Both the position numbers and the translations under genes were made by a program. From contig CADBMY010000183.1 in NCBI GenBank assembly GCA_902795905.1, positions 1-8,167 of the forward strand: a stretch of 8,167 bases of DNA, written 5' to 3'. Positions 1 through 8,167 of this stretch are shown here, piece after piece; position 1 is the first letter of the stretch, and each line of letters starts with the position of its first letter. The notes under the pieces were generated by a model, which saw nothing but the letters and a program-made list of their open reading frames with translations, was not told the DNA's origin and made no database searches. Origin of the DNA: an uncultured Erysipelotrichaceae bacterium (GTDB taxonomy: Bacteria; Bacillota_I; Bacilli_A; Erysipelotrichales; Erysipelotrichaceae).

Positions 1-63
1 AAGGAAGTAAAGGCACTGTTCCCTGACTACGAGATCCATCCGGTCATGGATATAGACATTTAA
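1..63 (+). CDS. 3' end of an unidentified plus-strand gene
   Basis: The first 20 codons in frame 1 read as a plausible protein end, KEVKALFPDYEIHPVMDIDI, followed by a TAA stop at 61-63. The gene begins outside the window, so its length, start and function cannot be judged. I do not recognise the family from this tail. Support for it being a real gene comes from the open frame to the window edge and from the plus-oriented hairpin with a T-run about 30 bases after the stop (92-113). It converges with the transporter gene that ends at 116. A chance open frame of 20 codons is possible, so confidence is moderate. Confidence 0.55.
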   Translation, partial: KEVKALFPDYEIHPVMDIDI

Positions 64-87
64 AAACGGTCCTCAAAGGAGAACCGT
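62..87 (-). terminator. Terminator of the AEC transporter gene
   Basis: Read on the minus strand, the arms ACGGTTCTC (79-87) and GAGGACCGT (66-74) form a 9-bp stem with one G-T wobble and a 4-base loop, followed by TTTTT (66-62). This is the classic intrinsic terminator form and lies about 29 bases past the stop of the transporter gene. Its T-run overlaps the TAA stop of the plus-strand gene. Confidence 0.75.
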
Positions 88-91
88 ACAG

Positions 92-117
92 ACAGGCAGA
101 ACTGCCTGTTTTTGTTT
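92..117 (+). terminator. Terminator of the left-edge plus-strand gene
   Basis: The arms ACAGGCA (92-98) and TGCCTGT (103-109) make a perfect 7-bp stem with a GAAC loop, followed by TTTTTGTTT. It lies 28 bases after the plus-strand stop at 63, the right place for that gene's terminator. On the minus strand the hairpin is not followed by a T-run, so it should act in the plus direction only. Its tail overlaps the stop codon of the transporter gene at 116-118. Confidence 0.75.
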
Positions 118-1030
118 AGAACAGACGTTCAGCAATGAACATGATGGCCGGCAGTGTGACAAGACACAGCACCGTGGAAACACAGACATGTTCAACAGCT
201 TCCGTATAATCACAGCCGTAATTCTGGGCAAAGATCGCCACGTTGGAGCCGACCGGTGCGGCAGCACTGATCAGTACGGCAAGCTTGGTCATCGTGGTGC
301 CAAACGGCAGCAGCCATACCACCAGCAGTGAGATCAGCGGCACAATGACCAGCCGGAAGAGACATACGACATATGTGCCTGTCTTCTTTAACATGGCCAG
401 CAGATCGGATTGTGCCAGGTAGATACCGGAGATGATCATGGCCAGCGGTGTGTTCATGGCTGTGATCGTCGTCAGAATACTGCGGACTGTCTGCGGCACC
501 GGAATCTGTACCGTAAAGATCACGAGACCGATGATCACGGCGATCACGATAGGCATGGCTATGATCTTCTTCGGCTGTATATATGACGGATCTTTCGTCA
601 TCATGTATACACCGACGGTCCACTGCAGCACATTGACGAGAATGACCATCGTGGAAATACTGAAGACAGCCTGCGGACCGAGTGTAGCACTGACCAGCGG
701 AATGCCGATAAACCCACAGTTGGAGAATGTTGAAGAAAAAGCAGCGACCGGATCCTTCTTCTCGAAGACGATCCAGGAGATCACTAACGCAATGATCATA
801 CATACCAGTGCAATCAGTGAGGAATCAATGAATTCGGTAACTTTCTCAGGCGTTCTCTCCACACAGAAGTTATTGATGATAACAGAGGGAAGCACAAGAA
901 ACAGCAGGAGTTTTCCGAGATCCTTGGAGCCCTGATCACTGACGAGTTTTTTTCTGTAGAAGATGAAGCCGATACCCATCAGTACAAACATCACAATGAT
1001 CTGCTTAAATAGTAAACCTGTAATACCCAT
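116..1030 (-). CDS. AEC family (auxin efflux carrier-like) transporter
   Basis: This is a 304-residue integral membrane protein of the AEC (auxin efflux carrier) superfamily, a group of secondary transporters that in bacteria often move organic acids such as malate. The sequence shows about ten hydrophobic segments (roughly residues 5-25, 38-57, 70-90, 100-118, 123-143, 158-175, 187-207, 218-242, 248-270, 283-301). Two halves each carry a family-type polar or kinked motif: SNCGFIGIPLV at 103-113 and APVGSNVAIFAQNYGCD at 258-274, the latter followed by STVLCLVTLP. Length is normal for the family. The start is supported by AAAGGGGG (1036-1043) five bases before the ATG. The gene stands alone between two minus-strand terminators. 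The substrate cannot be read from the sequence, and no lyase, malic enzyme or sensor gene is next to it to suggest one. The family call is firm; the transported compound and direction are unknown. Confidence 0.9.
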   Translation of the reverse strand: MGITGLLFKQIIVMFVLMGIGFIFYRKKLVSDQGSKDLGKLLLFLVLPSVIINNFCVERTPEKVTEFIDSSLIALVCMIIALVISWIVFEKKDPVAAFSSTFSNCGFIGIPLVSATLGPQAVFSISTMVILVNVLQWTVGVYMMTKDPSYIQPKKIIAMPIVIAVIIGLVIFTVQIPVPQTVRSILTTITAMNTPLAMIISGIYLAQSDLLAMLKKTGTYVVCLFRLVIVPLISLLVVWLLPFGTTMTKLAVLISAAAPVGSNVAIFAQNYGCDYTEAVEHVCVSTVLCLVTLPAIMFIAERLF

Positions 1031-1053
1031 AAGATCCCCCTTTCCGTAATGTA

Positions 1054-1059
1054 ATCATA
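1054..1059 (-). promoter_or_regulatory. Candidate -10 box for the transporter gene
   Basis: TATGAT on the minus strand (one mismatch to TATAAT) lies 23 bases before the transporter ATG and just after the terminator of the preceding gene. At 16-18 bp spacing I find no good -35, since that space is occupied by the terminator hairpin. The position is right, but the promoter is weakly supported. Confidence 0.3.
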
Positions 1060-1066
1060 GTACCAT

Positions 1067-1099
1067 AAAAAACCGTGCTCTTATCTGAAAACACGGTTT
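1067..1099 (-). terminator. Terminator of the metallo-hydrolase gene
   Basis: On the minus strand AAACCGTG (1099-1092) pairs perfectly with CACGGTTT (1077-1070) across a 14-base loop, followed by a six-T run (1072-1067) shared with the end of the stem. It begins about 20 bases after the stop at 1120-1122. The long loop makes it less ideal than the other terminators here. Confidence 0.7.
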
Positions 1100-1119
1100 C
1101 CTTGTACAGATTCACATTT

Positions 1120-2082
1120 CTATTTCTTCGGCGGATTCGGGTATGCCCGGCGGTAGGGCTTTTCCAGATCTCTGTTGAAGATCAGATCCACGTTGTAGTT
1201 GATCGCAGTACCCTTCCAGTAGCTTCTGCGGGTGACGGGATCATTGCGCCGGTAGGCGATCGCCTCGGCAGGACGGTTTTCAAACGGGTTCAGCAGATAG
1301 GAAGTAGAGCCGACATCCAGGTCTCCTTCGATGCCTGCCATGACTCTGTCACAGTTCTCGATGAAGTATTTCAGGATATCCGCATGTACAGGACCGCCGT
1401 TATGCGGGGCACAGATCATGTCGAATTCCTCCCGGCGGGAATACAGGTATACCATGTTTTCACGGAAGGTCTCTACGGGGATATTCCACATGTTGATCTG
1501 TCCGGGATCGATCTCATCACCGGTAAACAGGATGCCGGCAGTTCGGTCCAGAAACAGAAGACTGCTCGGGGCATGACAGGGAGTGATACCGATCACTTCG
1601 ATCTCTCTGTTTCCAAGATCGATGATATCTCCGGGATGGATGACCGTACCGGGATTCTCTGAGATATGACAGTTACCCAGCAGATCCGGCTTGATCCGTC
1701 CGGAAGCACGCATTTCCTGCAGATCTTTCTGACACTGTTCTGACATGTATATCGTACAGTCATCAAACAGATAGTTGGCATACGTATGATCGTTATGAGA
1801 GTGAGTGTTGGCTACAAGCAGCGGCTTGTCCGTGACATTCTCCTCAATAAATCTGCGGACATCAAACGGCGTATCCGTAGGATCAATGACCAGAGCGTAT
1901 TTCTCACCGACACAGACATATACACGCGGTGTTTCATTGCCGCTGGGATTGTAGGGCAGGATCACCCAGGTGTCCGGCTTGGCAAGACGCAGATCAAACT
2001 GCTTGTTGTTGGGGTATGTGCTGACCTTGCGCATGATCTCTTTCTTCAGCGCGGTCATGAATTCGGGACTTGTGTCTATCAT
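1120..2082 (-). CDS. MBL-fold metallo-hydrolase
   Basis: A 320-residue cytoplasmic enzyme of the metallo-beta-lactamase fold superfamily, which uses one or two metal ions (usually zinc) to hydrolyse esters, thioesters, lactones or phosphodiesters. The complete metal-ligand set is visible: HSHNDH at 94-99 (H94, H96, D98, H99), H170 in PCHAPSS, D189 in FTGDEID, and H227 in APHNGGP. The stretch VGEKYALVIDPTDT (58-71) is the usual beta-strand lead-in. There is an N-terminal region of about 50 residues and a C-terminal tail of roughly 90 residues after the last histidine that I cannot assign. There is no signal peptide from the chosen start. I chose the ATG at 2080-2082 because AGGAGG lies five bases upstream; the frame stays open to an ATG at 2151, but that would run through the promoter and the previous terminator. 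The superfamily call is strong. Glyoxalase II, lactonase and other roles share the same ligands, so the substrate is open. Confidence 0.88.
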   Translation of the reverse strand: MIDTSPEFMTALKKEIMRKVSTYPNNKQFDLRLAKPDTWVILPYNPSGNETPRVYVCVGEKYALVIDPTDTPFDVRRFIEENVTDKPLLVANTHSHNDHTYANYLFDDCTIYMSEQCQKDLQEMRASGRIKPDLLGNCHISENPGTVIHPGDIIDLGNREIEVIGITPCHAPSSLLFLDRTAGILFTGDEIDPGQINMWNIPVETFRENMVYLYSRREEFDMICAPHNGGPVHADILKYFIENCDRVMAGIEGDLDVGSTSYLLNPFENRPAEAIAYRRNDPVTRRSYWKGTAINYNVDLIFNRDLEKPYRRAYPNPPKK

Positions 2083-2087
2083 GGCAT

Positions 2088-2093
2088 CCTCCT
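2088..2093 (-). promoter_or_regulatory. Ribosome binding site that fixes the metallo-hydrolase start
   Basis: A perfect AGGAGG sits five bases (ATGCC) before the ATG at 2080-2082. It decides between this start and an in-frame ATG 69 bases upstream, which has no comparable site. Confidence 0.85.
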
Positions 2094-2101
2094 GACAGTT
2101 G

Positions 2102-2116
2102 TATAATGCAATTATA
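2102..2116. repeat. Short inverted repeat over the -10 of the metallo-hydrolase promoter
   Basis: TATAAT, GCA, ATTATA: perfect 6-bp arms around a 3-base centre. The right arm is the -10 box of the minus-strand promoter, and the left arm falls near the expected transcription start. It could be a small operator, or simply two AT-rich boxes that happen to mirror each other. No regulator gene is beside it. Confidence 0.35.
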
Positions 2117-2138
2117 AATGATGCAGGAGAACTGTGAA
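2111..2138 (-). promoter_or_regulatory. Promoter of the metallo-hydrolase gene
   Basis: On the minus strand there is a -35 TTCACA (2138-2133; five of six consensus bases), a 16-bp spacer, and a perfect -10 TATAAT (2116-2111). The predicted start gives a leader of about 20 bases containing AGGAGG. It follows directly on the terminator of the preceding gene. This is the best sigma-70/sigma-A-type promoter in the window. Confidence 0.7.
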
Positions 2139-2140
2139 AG

Positions 2141-2165
2141 AAAAAGATCACCGTGAAGGTGATCT
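2141..2165 (-). terminator. Terminator of the membrane-anchored protein gene
   Basis: On the minus strand AGATCACC (2165-2158) and GGTGATCT (2152-2145) form a perfect 8-bp stem with a TTCAC loop, followed by TTTTTCTTT. The first bases of the stem are part of the TAG stop codon of the gene (2164-2166), so the hairpin starts inside the end of the reading frame. Confidence 0.85.
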
Positions 2166-3084
2166 AGTGATAGTCCTGTACATCGTATGCCGGCAATCCC
2201 CAGAACGAGAGATTAGTCTGCAGGTCTGCTTCCCGGATAAACTCTGCATAGAGGAAATCGGGATTCTCGGCGATATCTTCCCTGGCATTCAGGTATCCTT
2301 TCTGCAGTGGTTCCCAGAGATGCAGAGCTTCCAGCAGCTCACGATATTCTTCCGGGTTGAAGGTATCTTCATGGAAGTTCAGCTGACAGTGTACCAGTAC
2401 CTGCTCGGATCCTTTGCGTACGGTATATCCGCTCGTATTTGACTGCGGGTCCCAGTCCGGATAATCAAACAGCAGGGGTTCACCAATCAGGGTTGCATTA
2501 TCTTTCCGATGGATCATCAGGATGCGCAGGGCACTGACTTTCCCGCTCTTTTCGGGATCGAGATATACCCTGATACTGCCGGTGTTATCCATATGCCAGT
2601 CAATGCCGTATTCCCTGTCAAACACACCTTCCGGTTTCATCCTGCTGAGATCCAGATCAGCCCGGTGATACTTCTCTTCACCGTCTGTCATGACTTTCTG
2701 CCAGGGGAACTGCGTATCTTCCTTCAAGGTCTCAGGCTTGACGTATATACAGCCTTTACGTGTGTTGTAGTACCTGTACAGGCCTGCTTCTTCCAGGGCA
2801 GAGGCATTGCCCGCATAGTCGTATTTCCCCGCAAATGCGTATGCTTCTGTTTCTGCTGATGCGCCTGAGCTCTGCAGGGACAGGATACATCCCGACGGCT
2901 TGCCATAGGTAATGATCAGCGTGCCATCCGGTGCTGTCCACGAATACTGCTCGGAGATGTAAAGGGGAAGACCGTTAACAGATGCTCCGTTATAAGTAAA
3001 CCATACGATAAGAAAGATCAGCAGTACGATGACAGCTGTAAGTATACCGGCAGAGATCTTACGTATGATACGCAGCTTATTCAT
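2164..3084 (-). CDS. Hypothetical protein with N-terminal membrane anchor
   Basis: A 306-residue protein I do not recognise. After a short basic start (MNKLRIIRK) it has one strongly hydrophobic segment at about 11-31, which predicts a cytoplasmic N-terminus and a large domain of about 270 residues outside the membrane. There is no lipobox cysteine and no clear cleavage site, so a signal anchor is more likely than a secreted or lipoprotein form. The outer part is rich in Tyr, Trp, Asp and Glu and looks like a folded, soluble domain; three cysteines (66, 112, 233) are scattered and form no motif. No catalytic signature is visible. The ATG at 3082-3084 is preceded by AGGGAGAAG (3091-3099), a reasonable ribosome binding site with somewhat long spacing. 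The gene is a single unit bounded by terminators on both sides. Codon use resembles its neighbours, so there is no sign of recent transfer. Confidence 0.75.
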   Translation of the reverse strand: MNKLRIIRKISAGILTAVIVLLIFLIVWFTYNGASVNGLPLYISEQYSWTAPDGTLIITYGKPSGCILSLQSSGASAETEAYAFAGKYDYAGNASALEEAGLYRYYNTRKGCIYVKPETLKEDTQFPWQKVMTDGEEKYHRADLDLSRMKPEGVFDREYGIDWHMDNTGSIRVYLDPEKSGKVSALRILMIHRKDNATLIGEPLLFDYPDWDPQSNTSGYTVRKGSEQVLVHCQLNFHEDTFNPEEYRELLEALHLWEPLQKGYLNAREDIAENPDFLYAEFIREADLQTNLSFWGLPAYDVQDYH

Positions 3085-3105
3085 TGGTTACTTCTCCCTG
3101 CATAT

Positions 3106-3114
3106 ATCATACCA
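3106..3114 (-). promoter_or_regulatory. Candidate extended -10 promoter for the anchor-protein gene
   Basis: The minus strand reads TGGTATGAT: an extended -10 (TG, one base, then TATGAT). It lies 21 bases before the ATG and immediately downstream of a run of eight C. At 17-bp spacing the -35 position is GTTCCT, a poor match inside the preceding terminator. The leader would be only about 15 bases and would start at the ribosome binding site, which weakens the case. Confidence 0.4.
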
Positions 3115-3115
3115 T

Positions 3116-3123
3116 GGGGGGGG
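3116..3123. repeat. Eight-base G/C homopolymer tract
   Basis: GGGGGGGG on the plus strand (C8 on the transcribed gene's sense strand), in the 69-bp gap between the glycosidase terminator and the start of the anchor-protein gene. It is the only G or C run of this length that I noticed in the window. Such tracts can change length by slippage during replication. Confidence 0.8.
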
Positions 3124-3124
3124 T

Positions 3125-3148
3125 AAAAAGGAACCCAGCAGGGTTCCT
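3125..3148 (-). terminator. Terminator of the purL-fhs-glycosidase operon
   Basis: On the minus strand AGGAACCC (3148-3141) and GGGTTCCT (3136-3129) form a perfect 8-bp GC-rich stem with a TGCT loop, ending in TTTTT (3129-3125). It begins five bases after the glycosidase stop codon (3154-3156). It should end transcription from the operon before the next gene. Confidence 0.88.
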
Positions 3149-3153
3149 CTTTG

Positions 3154-6266
<3,113 letters not shown>

Positions 6267-6283
6267 GATGCGTTCCTCCTTGT

Positions 6284-8167
6284 TTACTTAAAGAATTTAA
6301 CTGCTGAGCGGAATAAGCCCATCTCATAATTACCCGGTACGTTCCTGTAGAGGTCTTTGCCGATTCTCTCCGAGTGACCCATCTTACCGAGAATACGTCC
6401 GTCGGGAGAAGTAATACCCTCTATGGCATGGAAGGAACCGTTGGGGTTGAAATCTGTTAACATCGTCGGATCTCCGTTCAGATCGACATACTGTGTTGCG
6501 ATCTGTCCGTTTTCTGCCAGTCTCGCGATCAGTTCATCACTGCCGACAAAGCGTCCTTCACCGTGGGAGATCGGCACTTCGATGATATCACCGACATGCA
6601 TCTCACTCAGCCAGGGCGAGAGATTGCTGGCAACTCTTGTATGGACGATACGGGACTGGTGACGTCCGATCGTATTGAACGAGAGAGTAGGGCAGTTCTC
6701 ATCGGTATCGATGATCTTGCCGTAAGGTACCAGACCGAGCTTGATCAGTGCCTGGAAGCCGTTGCATATACCGAGCATCATACCGCCGCGGACATCCATC
6801 AGATCGCCGACAGCGTCTCTGACTTCCGGATTGCGGAAGAATGCGGTAATGAACTTGGCCGATCCTTCCGGTTCGTCACCGCCGGAGAAACCGCCGGGGA
6901 TCACGATCATCTGGGCATCTCTGACCTTGCCGGCAAAGAGTTCAACACTCTCTGCTACAGCTGCAGATGACAGGTTGCGGATGATCACATACTCGGCATC
7001 GGCACCGGCATCGATCAGGGCTCTGGCTGTGTCATATTCACAGTTCGTGCCGGGGAAGACCGGGATCAGTGCCTTCGGTTTTGCGGTATGGATCAGCGGT
7101 GATACCTTGATGCCTTCGGTATAGCTGTACTTTTCTACAGGCTTGGCTGTCTCTTCGGTATGGATCGGATAGACATCCTTCAGTACATCTTCGTTGATGC
7201 GGAACAGTTCTTCCAGAGACTGGATCTCTCTGCCGATCGAGATGACCTTTTCATCTGTTGTACGGCCGAGGTAGATACCTTCGCACTCTGTATCAACTTC
7301 TGCGATCAGTGCTCCCGGATAGGCTTTATACCAGTCAAGAGAGATATCATCGCAGACAAAGCCGATACTGTTGCCGAAGGTCATCTTCATGATGCCCTCC
7401 GCAATACTGTTCTCTACAGCCCACGCTGCCTTGATATGACCTTCTTCGCTGAGTTTGTGGAACATATCCCACTGTGTGCTGTCGAAGAAGTAAACACCGT
7501 GTCCGGCCTGCTTGAATTCAGGGGAGAGTACTTTCTCCGCCTTGATCGGGGCGATCGCAAACGAGATCAGTGTCGGCGGCACATCCTTGTCGAGGAAGGA
7601 TCCGGACATGGAGTCCTTACCGCCGATGGCAGCGATCTTCAGTTCCATCTGGGCATCCAGAGCACCAAGCAGAGCAGCGAAGGGCTTACCCCAGCGGTGA
7701 GGTTCCTCACGCAGTCTTTCGAAGAATTCCTGGAATGTCAGATAGACATCGTTATGATCGGCACCGGCAGCCACAAGCTTGGCTACAGATGTATATACGG
7801 CATTGTAGGCACCCTGATAAGGGTCAATGCACATCTGGTCGGGATCAGCACCCCAGGCCATGACAGAAGCCTGAGAGGTATGCTGGCCAGGCAGTACCGG
7901 GAACAGGGCAGACATTGCCTGTGCCGGTGTACTCTGATTCTTACCGCCGAAGGGCATCAGTACGCTCATGGCACCTACAGTACTGTCGAAGCGTTCCACA
8001 AGACCTCGGCGGGAAGCACTCTTAAGGCTTCCGGCAAGACTCAGAAGATCCTGTACGGAGCTCTTGCCGAGTTCGGTGCGGTCTGTCTTTTCAACAGCGA
8101 TATCCGCATGCTTGACGGCACCGTTGGTATTCAGGAAAGCACGGGAGAGATCGGCAATGACCTTGCC
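6284..8167 (-). CDS. purL: Phosphoribosylformylglycinamidine synthase, C-terminal half (partial)
   Basis: PurL converts FGAR, glutamine and ATP to FGAM, the fourth step of purine synthesis. The frame is open to the window edge, so the 627 visible residues are the C-terminal half of a protein expected to be about 1,200-1,250 residues. Visible residues 1 to about 330 belong to the second synthase (AIRS-like) half, with [19 protein letters not shown] and [11 protein letters not shown] (about 180-190) as its signatures. From about 363 a class I glutaminase domain follows: [25 protein letters not shown], the nucleophile C468 in LGICNGFQ, and H598/E600 in GHSER, completing the triad. A fused glutaminase marks the long single-chain form rather than the separate PurS/PurQ/PurL complex. 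A GTG at 7997-7999 could be mistaken for a start, but the sequence upstream is clearly PurL. The stop is TAA at 6284-6286, 17 bp before fhs. Confidence 0.96.
   Translation of the reverse strand, partial: GKVIADLSRAFLNTNGAVKHADIAVEKTDRTELGKSSVQDLLSLAGSLKSASRRGLVERFDSTVGAMSVLMPFGGKNQSTPAQAMSALFPVLPGQHTSQASVMAWGADPDQMCIDPYQGAYNAVYTSVAKLVAAGADHNDVYLTFQEFFERLREEPHRWGKPFAALLGALDAQMELKIAAIGGKDSMSGSFLDKDVPPTLISFAIAPIKAEKVLSPEFKQAGHGVYFFDSTQWDMFHKLSEEGHIKAAWAVENSIAEGIMKMTFGNSIGFVCDDISLDWYKAYPGALIAEVDTECEGIYLGRTTDEKVISIGREIQSLEELFRINEDVLKDVYPIHTEETAKPVEKYSYTEGIKVSPLIHTAKPKALIPVFPGTNCEYDTARALIDAGADAEYVIIRNLSSAAVAESVELFAGKVRDAQMIVIPGGFSGGDEPEGSAKFITAFFRNPEVRDAVGDLMDVRGGMMLGICNGFQALIKLGLVPYGKIIDTDENCPTLSFNTIGRHQSRIVHTRVASNLSPWLSEMHVGDIIEVPISHGEGRFVGSDELIARLAENGQIATQYVDLNGDPTMLTDFNPNGSFHAIEGITSPDGRILGKMGHSERIGKDLYRNVPGNYEMGLFRSAVKFFK

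Noticed and set aside
1075..1662. Plus-strand open frame (195 codons) opposite the metallo-hydrolase gene
   Set aside because: It is antisense to the HxHxDH enzyme, whose motifs are clearly on the minus strand. It starts inside the terminator hairpin and has no family features.
1120..2082. Quorum-quenching lactonase or glyoxalase II
   Set aside because: The metal ligands are shared by many MBL subfamilies, and I see no residues that single out either activity.
2083..2151. Longer start for the metallo-hydrolase (ATG at 2151, 23 extra residues)
   Set aside because: The extension would lie across the promoter and the previous gene's terminator; the ATG at 2082 has a perfect ribosome binding site.
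7997..7999. GTG as a start for a 571-residue protein
   Set aside because: The frame continues upstream to the window edge with PurL-like sequence; this is an internal valine codon.

Overview
This window is from a bacterial chromosome, most likely a member of the Bacillota (Firmicutes). The PurL at the right edge ends in a glutaminase domain fused to the synthase, as in the long single-chain PurL of Clostridium, Streptococcus and relatives. Ribosome binding sites are strong AGGAGG-type sequences, genes are tightly packed, and short GC-rich hairpins with T-runs separate the units. Base composition is roughly balanced, so an Erysipelotrichia-like or Clostridia-like host is plausible, but the genus cannot be fixed from these genes.

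Layout, in the direction of transcription (minus strand, right to left): the C-terminal half of purL (purine synthesis), then fhs (formate-tetrahydrofolate ligase) after 17 bp, then a family 1 glycoside hydrolase of the 6-phospho-beta-glucosidase type after only 11 bp. These three read as one operon ending in a strong terminator at about 3125-3148. Next come three single-gene units: an unrecognised protein with one N-terminal membrane anchor (2164-3084), a metallo-beta-lactamase-fold hydrolase (1120-2082), and an AEC-family membrane transporter (116-1030). Each has its own hairpin terminator and a candidate promoter just upstream. At the left edge, the last 20 codons of a plus-strand gene end at position 63, facing the transporter gene. 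The two convergent units are separated by back-to-back terminators.

Function: PurL uses glutamine and ATP to make FGAM. Fhs charges tetrahydrofolate with formate, giving the 10-formyl-THF that other purine enzymes consume, so purL-fhs is a sensible purine/one-carbon pair. The sugar-phosphate hydrolase behind fhs is the least expected member of the operon. No phosphotransferase permease or sugar regulator is visible beside it. The remaining genes show no obvious common pathway.

There is no intergenic stretch over 300 bases. I see no tRNA, rRNA, CRISPR array, insertion sequence, phage gene or recognisable defence system. The region looks like ordinary core and metabolic chromosome. The points most worth checking are the operon membership of the glycosidase, an eight-base C tract next to the extended -10 of the anchor-protein gene, and the unrecognised anchor protein itself.
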